NCBI GenBank assembly: GCA_030737875.1
Contig: CM060912.1
Span: 129,899,993 to 129,963,992, forward strand
Direction: 5' to 3'
DNA: 64,000 bases
Origin: Allium sativum
Taxonomy: Eukaryota > Streptophyta > Magnoliopsida > Asparagales > Amaryllidaceae
Positions 47,885-58,968 of this stretch are shown here, piece after piece. Position numbers and translations under genes: made by a program. The notes beneath the pieces were generated by a model. It was not told the origin of the DNA. It searched no databases and was given only the letters and a program-made list of their open reading frames with translations. The first letter of the stretch is position 1, and the number at the start of each line of letters is the position of its first letter.

Positions 47885-50800
47885 GGTAAGATCTTCTAAT
47901 TTTTGGTTATCTTCAAAGACTGATTGATAAGCAATAGGAAACTCAACGTCATCCACAGTTGTAGTTAACCGCTTAGGTGTGTGTAAAACTACAAATCATC
48001 CACTATTTTTTAGATCTTCTAAGTAGAACACTTGACTCGCTTCCAACGCTAGAATAAATGGCTCATCATTCATACTATCTTTGGTCTTTAATTTTCCTAA
48101 TTTTATGTAATCGAGTTTGAAACTGAATCAAACTTGCAACCATTGACCTTGACTTTGATCTTCACCCAATTACAATAAAAGACTGCTTGTTTGAAATCTA
48201 TATAATCTAACTCAATTATCTCCTGAATAAGTCCATAATACATTGCTTCCGCTTCTTTATAATTTTTATCTTTTTCACTGGCTCTAAATTTTGTAATTTC
48301 TCTCATGCATACACATTGACTTGTGTTACCATCCGCTCTTCATAACTTTTTGGGGAAAATGTAAACCCATTTACTTGGTACTTCATATAACTACGTGCCT
48401 TGAACTTCGGCCCATTCACAAGCCGCCAAAGAGTTGAATAAACATCATTTGTTTTCTCCAACTAGAAAAATAAATTTTTTGGAAATATTATTAATAAGGT
48501 ATACGATTCATCTAAGTATGCGCGAAATATTAAATAACTTTTAATATACCTCGCCACGTAACCACAGAGTAAAACTTAGACATGCTTCCGTGGATGAAAC
48601 CCCACTCGAGGTTGAGATTTATTACTTTTCACATAAATGTTATACCTCCTGCGACAAACACATTTCAAAACATTTATATGAGCTGATATACGGTAGTGAA
48701 GATTTAGGAGTTATTCATGAACTTACTTCTCTCACTCATCCAATCCATCATACTTATTGAGGACTCATCTACGAACTTGTTCAAACTGCACTAAGGTTAA
48801 GGTTATGTCTTTACCATTATTTAGAGGCATCTCACCAACAAACTCATCATCCTCATCTAAAAATAACCTCACGAGTATGTTTATGTGTGTCATCACCTCC
48901 TTTTGGCATATACTACATGCAATGAAGACTAGCTTCATGTATGATATATACTTCTGCAATATATCCTTCAATATATCTTTTATTGCAAATCAATGCTTCA
49001 TCCGCTAAATGAACCATAAGGAAGAAGCTAACGACAAAAAATGCAGGTGGAAAATATTTTTTAAACACACAAATTGCTACTACCAAACTAGTTTTTTCTT
49101 TTAAAAGATGTTCTCTATTGATCAACTTTGAGCATAAAATGTTGAAGAATAGACTTATACGATGTACAACATTAAGCAAATCCTTATGTTGTGGATAAGA
49201 ATGCTGAACAATACTGGAAAGAATTGTTGCATGATGACGTCATAATCATGTGACTTCATATTTGTTAATTCAGGACAATTGATGCTCACATTGTTATTGA
49301 AGTTAGAAGAGAATTTACTAAGCACTTTCGGGTTTTTTCAAAATGGCGCAAAATCATAATCTTTCATCTTTTCTCAAGGTGAAAGCTGCCTTTTGTATTA
49401 TTACTTTATTTGTTTCAGGATCTTCCATCATCCACGATTTTTGTTTTATGCCTATGATTTTCAATTCCTTACGTGCATTGATGCCGTCTTTTGACTTGTC
49501 TTTATGACCCAATATTGTGCTGATGAGATGTTTAGTGACATTTTTCTCCATATGCATAACGTCAATATTATGTCGGATCACATTTGCTTTCCATTCGGGA
49601 TTCTTCTTCACCGGTTTTTGCTTTTCATTCTCGACCGATTTATAGTTTATTTTTACCAACTTTCATTTTGATTTTAGCTACCTTCTCTTTAACTTGATAA
49701 CCAGTCAACGGTCATGAAGGACGACGATATTCTTGTTTGTTATCAAAGTTTGTTTTATCGTCTTGAAACTTGTATTTGAAAGGAAGAAATCTTAGATGTC
49801 CTTGAAACACATCTACTTACTTTCTGGAAAATAGTAAGAACAAGTGTCCTCCCCACATGTAGGACATGCAAAATAGCCATGAGTTGTGCACCCCGATAAA
49901 GTCCCAAGTGTAGGAGGATCATGGATTGCCCACAGCAAACTAGCTCTCATTGTGAACTCAGATTTATTAAATGATTCAAATGCAACGATCCCTTTCCGTA
50001 ACTGTTGTAACTCATCTATCAGTGGTTGCGAATAGACATCAATATCCTTCCCTAGTTGTTTTGGCCCATAAATAAAAAATGTCAACATTGAAAACTCTCT
50101 TTTCAAGCACATGGATGGAGGAAGATTATAGGTGCTACAATTACTAGCCAATAACTATAACGGCTACTCAGAGATGCATTTGGATTAAAACCATTCGTTG
50201 CTAATCCAAGCGTGACATTTCGTAATTCCATAGGAAATGTTTTATCAAAAGAATCTGCAACTCGCCATTGAGAAGTGTCACATAGGTGATGCATTACATT
50301 TGAATTAGACTTGGCAAGAGCATACCAATTCATAGCATCTGTTATCCATGGTATAGTATGCAATCTCCTTAACCTAGGAATAGAGGGAAATGTCTCAATG
50401 CCTTTTGAGGTACTTGGTAGCTATTTTCTTTTCGTCGAATGTTATTCTATATCTTGGATCTTTGCAAGCTAGACAAAAAAATCTGTTTGCATCATCTTTC
50501 CAGTATAAAATGTAGTCATTAATGCAAACATCATATGTTTTGTAATCTATCTCAACTTATTTAATCATCTTCTTCATGTCGTGATACTTTGTTGGTATTG
50601 TGTTACCTTCAAAGAGTAATTCCTTTATAAATTCAAGGAGTGCAGTCACGTCGTTGTTGGAAAAGCCCTACTAGGTTTTCAGGCTATTCAGCTTGACGAT
50701 GAAATATAATTTTATTATCATTTTTGGACATGAAGGATAAAATGGCTCTTTTGCATGATCAAAAAGTGATTTATACTTCTTATTTTGATTAGCCTGCCAA

Positions 50801-50990
50801 TCAACATCAACTGTAGGTAATTCCCCACTATTATATGACAACAATTGTTGTTTGAAAATGATGAAATCAATCAGCATCATTGACCAGATCTTCCATCCTA
50901 CGACATTTAGATTCATTGGTACTTATGGCTTAACTAACGGGTTGTTTTTGCTTCCTCGCCGACTCTTCCCCATGGGAATGCCAAAACGTA
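47885..50990 (-). pseudogene. CACTA TNP2-type transposase with DUF4216-type tail (broken)
   Basis: Main transposase gene of the CACTA element. On the minus strand, in order: 'GELPTVDVDW' and 'YKSLFDHAKEPFYPSCP' (50.7-50.9 kb); 'YDVCINDYILYWKDDANRF' (about 50.5 kb); 'PWITDAMNWYALAKS' and 'ELRNVTLGLATNGFNP' (50.1-50.35 kb); 'DPPTLGTLSGCTTHGYFAC' (about 49.9 kb); 'HNIDVMHMEKNVTKHLIST' (about 49.55 kb); 'MKSHDYDVIMQQFFPV' (about 49.25 kb); then 'YYGLIQEIIELDYIDFK' and 'FILALEASQVFYLED', typical of DUF4216 (48.3-47.9 kb). All are landmarks of plant TNP2 proteins. The pieces lie in different frames with many stops, so it is a pseudogene. Confidence 0.85.
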
Positions 50991-53900
50991 TATGATTGGA
51001 CAATTCCATATCAAAGCAGATGATAATAAATTTCATCTAATTTCATCTTGTTTTCATATGGTTGCACCGTGTACATGGACAATAATATATTTCCTTATTA
51101 CCACCATTCTCTACAACAAAATCAATAAATTTCTGCACTCCTTCCACATATCATGCGGTTCTTCGATTGGATTCTTTCATCAACTCTTTTTCCATACTGG
51201 AAGACATATTAACCTGCTATATATATATGCTATGGCTTCATTATTTTTCAATTGTTTTAATATATTACCCTATCACATACACAAACATGGAAGTGTCCCT
51301 TCTACGTGTTATCCTAATATTATGCATTATTCTTTTATCTATATAACGATCATATACGATACTAATCAGACAAGTCAAATTAAACATCCATAGAATTCTT
51401 TTAATATCATCATACAAATGACAATGAATTATTGAACACTTTGTATCAACATATGAAGTCAATCAAATTCAACTATGTACCAGTGAATATAAACCGATGA
51501 GAATGCTTCATGGAAAATTATATACTAATAAATCTACATCATCAACCAATCTTCAACAAAAACAATAATTGTTTTTATCTTTGCCAATCAAAGAGAGGTA
51601 TGCTTACCTTATCCTTGTAAGAGAACGTGTTTAGGATCATCCTATTAGTAATCATTTAATGATTATTAATAATATATAAATTAATGTTTATGATACAAGA
51701 ATATGACCTATGATGCTTACGTAAATCATTTTACCATCTACAATCTATAACCATTTTCACTGTCTTTTTTGCATATCCAAATGTTAAATTTAAACGATAT
51801 AATTCTCTCTTTGTTGACATACATTTCATGATGCTTTGGCATGATAATATCGTATGTGTAATTGTTTCAAGAAGTTAGTATATAAGTTCATGAAATATTC
51901 TAGGTAGTTTACTGACTAAGATCTTGTCATTATAACAATGATAAATATAAATGAATGGTTAAATCTTGAGTGGTTCTTTAGAAATCAACATCATCATTCC
52001 TTTTCAAAAAGTTAATTGAATTTAGGGTGAGCGTTCAGTCGGTTCGGTTGTTTTGGACGTAAAAAAACTCAAACCGAAATAGAACCGAAAATTTTCCAAA
52101 CCGAACCTAACCGAACCGAAATAATTTCGATTAATTCGATCAGTAACCGATTTAATCGAACTTGAAGGATGTATTATTATTGAAATAATGGATTCACTCA
52201 AAGTAAAACATAAATTCATGTTTGGAGAAATCTTACATACTAATTTTATGTTTATGATAAGATTTGATTTATTTGCAACAAATGTCTTTGTATTATAAAA
52301 TTAAACTTATTATTTTAAGTAGTACAATACCGTAGAATTAGACGATAAATTAAAAGTTCGGTTAATTCGGTTAAACTGATAATAAAAAATATATATTTTA
52401 CAAACCGATTTAGTTTTAAAACCGAACCGAACCGACCGAAATAAACCGGTTTGGTCGGTTAATTCGGTTTGAACCTAATATTGCTTACCCTAAATTGAAT
52501 CAATGTTGTTGAAATGAGTGATTGTGATCAAGTAGCGACAAATACACACATGTAGACGGAAAAGAGCAGAGAAATGTAAAATTAGTAGGATTATCCCAAA
52601 AACTAATCGGAGGAGGTACATGCAGATGCAGTTAATAAAATTTCATTTTCTCATCCCACATCAAAATTAAAGAAAAAGCATTACATTATGGGGGCAACAA
52701 ATAATGCTAAGTTAAGTGTAACATAGTTGTTTCTATTGAAATGAATGTTTTATCTATATAAGTTCAACTCTCATAGCTGCCCCTAATTTAGTGGTTTTGC
52801 ATTTTGCCTCATCGGTTTTTTAATTTTTCGGCTAAGGAAACAAGATATATTGGGTGGACACTACTGCTACAAATGATAATAAACAAAATAAACTTGAAAC
52901 CCCCCTTTAAGGAAAACGATAGAAGATAATTTAAATCAGGGTTGCAAATGTGGGTCCCCCGAAGTTGATGGTAACCTTGCAGGTGTTCTGGTGTGGTAGT
53001 TGGCTCTATATCTTAGCTTTGATCTCTTTCTTAATTTGCATCCCAAGAATCCAATCCTAACATATAAAAAATGTGGTCACAACAATAAAAAAAATTGGTA
53101 ATGGGAAGCAAAAGTATTAAGGAAAATTTTTATATGAGACAAATTTGATATACATCACACAAGGATATATGCTAATATATTATAAGGTGTTGTACAACAA
53201 ACGGACTCTCTCGTTTTTCAATTCTTCACCTCTTACATTCACACAATTGCATTCATTATACTGGGTGTACATGGTTCAATTATCGACTTATATTTTTCCC
53301 TTTGTCATGTGGTGCTCTCCCCCACTCTCAACAGAGATGTTCTTAGACTTTCTCAAGCATCTTTTAACACTCAAGCAGGTTTAATGTAAAAAGATTAATA
53401 TAACCCATTATCTTATAAAACAAATCAACAAATCTGGAGTCTAAGTTTGACTTTAACCCTAAGCATTCAGAATAAATTAAAATTTAATTATATTCACTCG
53501 TTTCAAACTTTGTTTTTGTTATATGAAGAAAATATGGAGCATGAACAAGTGGGTGTATATATATACAAGTGAAGGACGTTTAACCATACAAGCAATTAGC
53601 AATTGGATGTGTGCATATCAATACACAAGCACAAAATGACTTTAGTAAGGACAGACATGAAGATCACATTTACAACCTAAGGAACAGTAATCACACCCAA
53701 CCAATAAGAATGAAACTGGCCATCTTTGTCGTTAACCAGAACATTTACTAACTCAGTCATAATAAAACATGATATTATGGTCAAAATTCAGGCACAAGGA
53801 AGAGTCATCAGACAAATAAAATGTTCACTGATTGAAGGCATCTCAAAGCACCTACTGTCAGACAACATATGTAGCTTTGACACTAGGCAACCAAATGCCA

Positions 53901-55353
53901 TCTTCTACACTATTGTAAACAATAATTAACAAGCTACCTACTACAGTGAAGCCACCCAACATATCTCAACTAATGAATTGAAAAAGTCAAGGTGAAAACC
54001 AAAATCATCAACACATTTTAATTTCAGAAAGTGCTTATGCAATATAAATTTTGAACTATGGACTATAAGTCTGACTATTCTATATTAACAATGTTTTTGT
54101 TATATGAAAAAAATGTGAAGGAGAATAAATTAACTTTGAAAATTTGATCTTATCTCCAAAGAATACTTTTACATTTGCTGTTTTCCGTATGATAAAATCA
54201 CTTTTGATATTATGAAAGTGTAAATGGAGTACAAAAATATCGATAAAAAATACCAAATCCATCATCGACTATTGTACATTGAATATGAGGCATCATCGAC
54301 TAATGTATTTTGAATTCATACAAGATTGACAAACAATCATTCACCATGAAAATCTAATCAATGCTTTCTATTTCTACGACATTAAATTAACAATAAAACA
54401 ACCAAAATCATTTTTTCCATACCGAGAGTAGATTGACGTCGAATCGAGAACTCGTGAGTTATCCATTTTGGAAAATGCACCTGAGAATTGATCCAGATGT
54501 AAGTAGAATTGTTTTTGATTGGTGTCAATCGAGATTTAATCAAGATTTCTTTGATTCAATCGAGATTTCTTTGATTTGATCAAGATCTGCTTTCTGAGGT
54601 GTGAAACTTTCTTTGATGGAAGAACATACGTATGAGAGAAATGAAGGCGTACGTATTGGGAACGGGGGGTGTATGTAGGGTGTTTAAAATTGAAGAATGG
54701 GTTGGAGCCATTCTAAAAAGTAGTGTGGGAATTAATCGTTGTACACTCATTTACAACAAACCAAAACTGTTGCTAAATAGCAACGGTCCAAAGCCATTGC
54801 AAATTATCCGCTTTTGGGGGTTGCGAAATTGCCTGTATGGTGTAGTGGAGAAGGTGAGGATTATATTTTGATATTGTATATATTGGTATGGAGTGGGTAA
54901 AGATGATACTTTGGATATATTTTGATAGTTTGTACTTGATTTGTATACATATGATGTTGATATATAAGTTGGTTTTTGAGATGTTTGGATAGTGTGTTTT
55001 GTTTATATTGATGTTTATTTGATTTATGTTGATTTTTATATTGTTATTGATGTATATTTGTTAAACATGTGTGGAATTGATTGGAAATGGAATGGCTTGG
55101 AAATGTGGTGGCTGGAAGGTAATAGGCTTGCTGTTATAAAAAAAGTAACCCAGTTTTTCCAGTGGCTTGTAATGACTAGCAACGACTTATTGGTTCTTCA
55201 TTTGAAATGGTTTCCAACGGCTCGCCACCATTGAAGGCTGTTGGAATAGCCTGTGGAAAAGATCCATGGGTCCCGTTGCAAACCGTTAGACTCTCTTGTT
55301 CCTATTCCAACGGCTTCAAACGGCCGCTAACGACTATCAGCCATTGGAATAAA
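50991..55353 (-). other. CACTA 5' subterminal region; no gene seen
   Basis: Non-coding sequence between the transposase and the terminus. From 54780 on there are repeated words such as CAACGG, CCGTTGG and AATGGC, typical subterminal repeats. At 54527-54590 a short degenerate tandem of 'CAATCGAGATTT' units occurs. A hAT-type MITE lies inside (52022-52492). Confidence 0.4.
52022..52492. mobile_element. hAT-type MITE with ACCGAACCGAA/TTCGGTTCGGT ends
   Basis: A 471-bp element with 8-bp target duplications AATTGAAT (52014-52021 and 52493-52500). The ends are inverted: TTAGGGTGAGC at the left and GCTTACCCTA at the right. Both ends carry CCGAACCGA or TCGGTTCGG words, as in a common family of plant hAT MITEs. 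No coding capacity. Confidence 0.8.
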
Positions 55354-55370
55354 CGTGTTCTTTTGTAGTG
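55354..55370 (-). repeat. CACTA terminal inverted repeat (one end)
   Basis: On the minus strand the sequence reads CACTACAAAAGAACACG from 55370 inwards, a canonical plant CACTA end, followed by subterminal repeats. The flanking trinucleotide is TTG (55371-55373). The partner end was not found. Confidence 0.8.
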
Positions 55371-55723
55371 TTGGAACAACTACATGTACCTTGTTATGTA
55401 ACTCTGGTTTGAATGCTACTATTTAATCAATATTTGAAATTAAGTAAATCATCACAACATACAGTTTTACCTCAAATGCACGAATACAGTTAGGCATGAC
55501 ACTGTTAATACCATTCTCTCATCTATAAGAGAAAGAAAAGAAAATTATATCTAGTTTGAAAATTATCTCTGCTCTTGACGAAAACGCAAACAATAATGTA
55601 TACAAATTAGTGAATATTAGACATAGATCATTAAAATCAAACTATAATACATAACAACTTCGTCCCAAAAAAAGATTGTAAATTAGGTATCTAAAATTTA
55701 ATTACTATATAATTGCACAAGAT

Positions 55724-55752
55724 CATGCAATTATTCACTGAATAATTGCATG
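55724..55752. promoter_or_regulatory. 29-bp perfect palindrome upstream of the MATE gene
   Basis: Arms CATGCAATTATTCA and TGAATAATTGCATG are perfectly complementary around a single C, about 290 bp before the ATG. AATTATT/AATAATT cores recall homeodomain-type sites, but no function can be claimed. Confidence 0.35.
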
Positions 55753-56044
55753 AATTTATACAATTATTATTTAACTTAATTCTAGTGACTTAATTTACAT
55801 ATCTTTATTAATAGTAATGTTTTGCTTATTTTGAAATTGACAGGGAGCTTATTCAACTGGAAACAAAACAAATGTTTGTACTATTAATTAATATCCACCT
55901 AAATACAAAATAAAAACATGTGGATGTACTAAATAAAAAAAGTTGTGGAATAACATACCAAGTAATGGATATAAGTACAAATATCCATTTATAAATGAAG
56001 ATTCATTTACATGTATTTCAAACAACCAATTCCTATCACCCCAA

Positions 56045-58931
56045 ATGACACGAATGGCGGAAAACAATGGAGAAGAAGAGATACTGGAACCTCTTCTTCA
56101 AGAACGCTACGACAATGGAGGAGGAAAACTAGGTTTAGTACAACTGGGAAACAGTGTCTGGGTCGAATCGAAAAAACTGTGGAAAATAGTAGGACCTGCT
56201 ATATTCAGTCGATTAGTTTCGTATAGCATGAATGTTATCACGCAAGCGTGCGCTGGACATCTGGGTGATCTTGAGCTTGCCTCCATGACCATTGCTAACA
56301 TTGTTATTGTTGGATTTAGTTTTGGCCTTCTGGTATGTTTTATTTTTTGTTGGGTGCGTCTATTAACACTCCAGTATTTTCTCTTCACCCCCTCTCCCTC
56401 TAATTAGAATATAAAATATGCGTCCTATGATTTTCTCTTCCCACCCCGTTTAATCCAAAAATGCCCTTATTGCATTTTCGTTCTCAATACTTTTTATTCT
56501 TTTTCTAGTTTCCAACTTGCAATTTTTCTACTACTCTACCCTTTAAAATTTTGATTTAATTAATTAACATTTATACACGGCATCTTTGGTTGAAATAAAC
56601 CGACGTGCATCCCTAATGTTGGTTAGCGTGATCAACGCTTTATCTAAACATCGATTTATTTGAACAACACCATTTATAGTGATGATTTATCTACTTACTG
56701 TTTAGGTTTTTGCAATTCCAATATACTGTTAACGTCTCGTTCTTAAAACACATAATGGTACTCATCGCTAATTGTACTGTTTTTAAATTTTTAATCATTG
56801 TTTTAACTTTTTAATCATTATTTATAACTTCTATCTTTAATATTTTTTTTAATGATCATGTACAATTCTGATTTTAAAATTTTAAATTATTGTTTGCAAT
56901 TTAGCCTCGAACATCTATATATGTATATGACTGATATATTTTTTAATTACTATACAATATATCAAAATTAGCCAAGTTATATAATCAGTTGTTAAAAGGT
57001 AAAGTTGGAAATAAAATTCTGAAATTTTAATCGGGGGTGAAGAGTAAACCATGGGGTGTGAATAGCCAGACCCTTTTTTGCTATCGACCACCTTTTGATT
57101 ATATTACCGTATAGCGATGTTTGGATTTTAATGTTTAAAAAGTTAGCCTATTGGAAAAACTTGGCAAATTCTATTTGAACCCAGAAATATGCTGAGTAGC
57201 CCCCCGTTATATAAAAAAATACGATGATGAAAATGCCCTTTCTGTGTTATATTTTTTTCCAGTTTTTTGAACACCTCCTAATTCTCTTACGCAGTTCATC
57301 AGTGTATCTCGTAGTACCCCTACGTGGTCTTTGAAAATACCACGGAGAGCTGCTACGAGGTACACTAAGTAACCACGTAGGGCTGCGACGAGGTACACTC
57401 CATGCATTCCCTCTACGTGGAAGGGTATTTTTGGATTTTTTTTTTTTAAATTAGCGGGGGGCTACTCAGCAAAATTGGGGGTATACCTTACCTGTTTTTT
57501 CATGTTTTTGGGGGACTACTCAACATATTGCTTATTGTTGGGTTGAAAATAGAATTTGCCGAAAAACTTTTACCAATTTAACTCAACGGAGAAACCCAGT
57601 TTTACCAATTTGTCCCAATTTAAAGTGAATTAGGACAAGTCCATTCTCAAAATTGAATTAATGACAAATTTACTTTGAATCAATATCGATATGAGTTAGG
57701 AGTCTTCTTGTTCCTTAGAAGGAGGAAAACCAAATATGTTAATGGTTGATTCGTCAGCCAGTTGTTTCATATTTATACGTTGAAAATGATTAACTGCTGG
57801 AATAAATAGAGCTGCACACAACCCATATACAATCCGATCCAACCCACCAACCCGATCCAACCCACATAAACCCAATCCAACTCATCTTAGTTCGGGTCGG
57901 TTATGGGTTACAATTTGCAACCCATACTATATACGAGTCGGTTTGATACTTTGTTCAACATAACCTTATTTTAACCTAACTCAACTCAACCCTATGTTAA
58001 AAAACTAATTTAATATCAGTCCACTTAAAATTAGAATAATATAATCCTAGAATAATGTTTATCTATTCTATAGTAAATATACAAAAAAACATATTTCATG
58101 TCAATTCAAAATGGATAGAATTTAGTAAATATATTTTAAAGAGCAATTTAATGTATCTTAAAATGAATCACTTATTATACTATGTAGAAATTGATTTAAT
58201 ATGATGTGTTTTACAATGAAATTTTAATAAAATATGTTTTATTAGGAATCAGTTACTTTAAATGCATCATGCTAGCAAAAATCTAATATATTATGTTGAA
58301 TATTTTAATATTATTTTAAAAAATTCTCTTATATTCTATCTTTTTATTACATTCAAGCAATCCAACCCTACCCTACTAAACCCGACCCAACTCATATTTC
58401 AACCCAACCCATATCCAACCTTATATAGGGTCGGATAAGGCTTGAAATATCTTAAACTCGTACCTATGCGGGTCGGATGTAGTATTTGGTCCAATCCAAC
58501 TCAATCAATACTCTGTGAATAAACTTAACATTTTATAATTATTTTAGGATATCAAAAGCAGTTTGAAATCCCAAGTTTTCTGCCAAAGTATACAATGCAA
58601 TACGTCATGAAGTATGATGAAAATTGGTCACTGAATACGGTAGAATTTGAAGCATTGCCTTTGAAACTGACATACTGTCACATTGAAATCTGTCCATAAC
58701 TGCAAATATCATAGTCGTGCAAGAGGTCACAACACAATATGAGTTTGATGACAGTGTAACAAAACTCTTCCCCTAATTGGTTGAAATCAGGGAACCCATA
58801 TGAACCCCTGATTTCAGCCAATAACGGCCGAGAGTCACGTTGACACAACAAACTCATACTCGGTCACAACATAGGTGATTCAAACTTACAGTGTATATGT
58901 TGACTACCTAAATTTGTATATAAATAAACCA

Positions 58932-58968
<37 letters not shown>

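Larger units (their letters stand above)
22747..55370 (-). mobile_element. CACTA (En/Spm) transposon remnant, interrupted by a Sirevirus and other insertions
   Basis: Three things support one minus-strand CACTA element. The terminus reads CACTACAAAAGAACACG on the minus strand from 55370 inwards, with subterminal CCGTTGG-type repeats. A TNP2 transposase with a DUF4216-type region follows at 47.9-51.0 kb. Further downstream on the same strand is a second gene with PF03004-type and DUF8039-type segments (22.7-24.4 kb). That order is usual for plant CACTA elements. A Sirevirus (26442-46023) separates the two genes. No matching left terminus was found, so the left limit is only the last coding match and the unity of the pieces is inferred. 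Confidence 0.6.

Noticed and set aside
52859..52875. CACTACTGCTACAAATG as the left CACTA end
   Set aside because: Only CACTAC matches the terminus at 55370, the flanking trinucleotide (GGA) differs from TTG, and no subterminal repeats follow.
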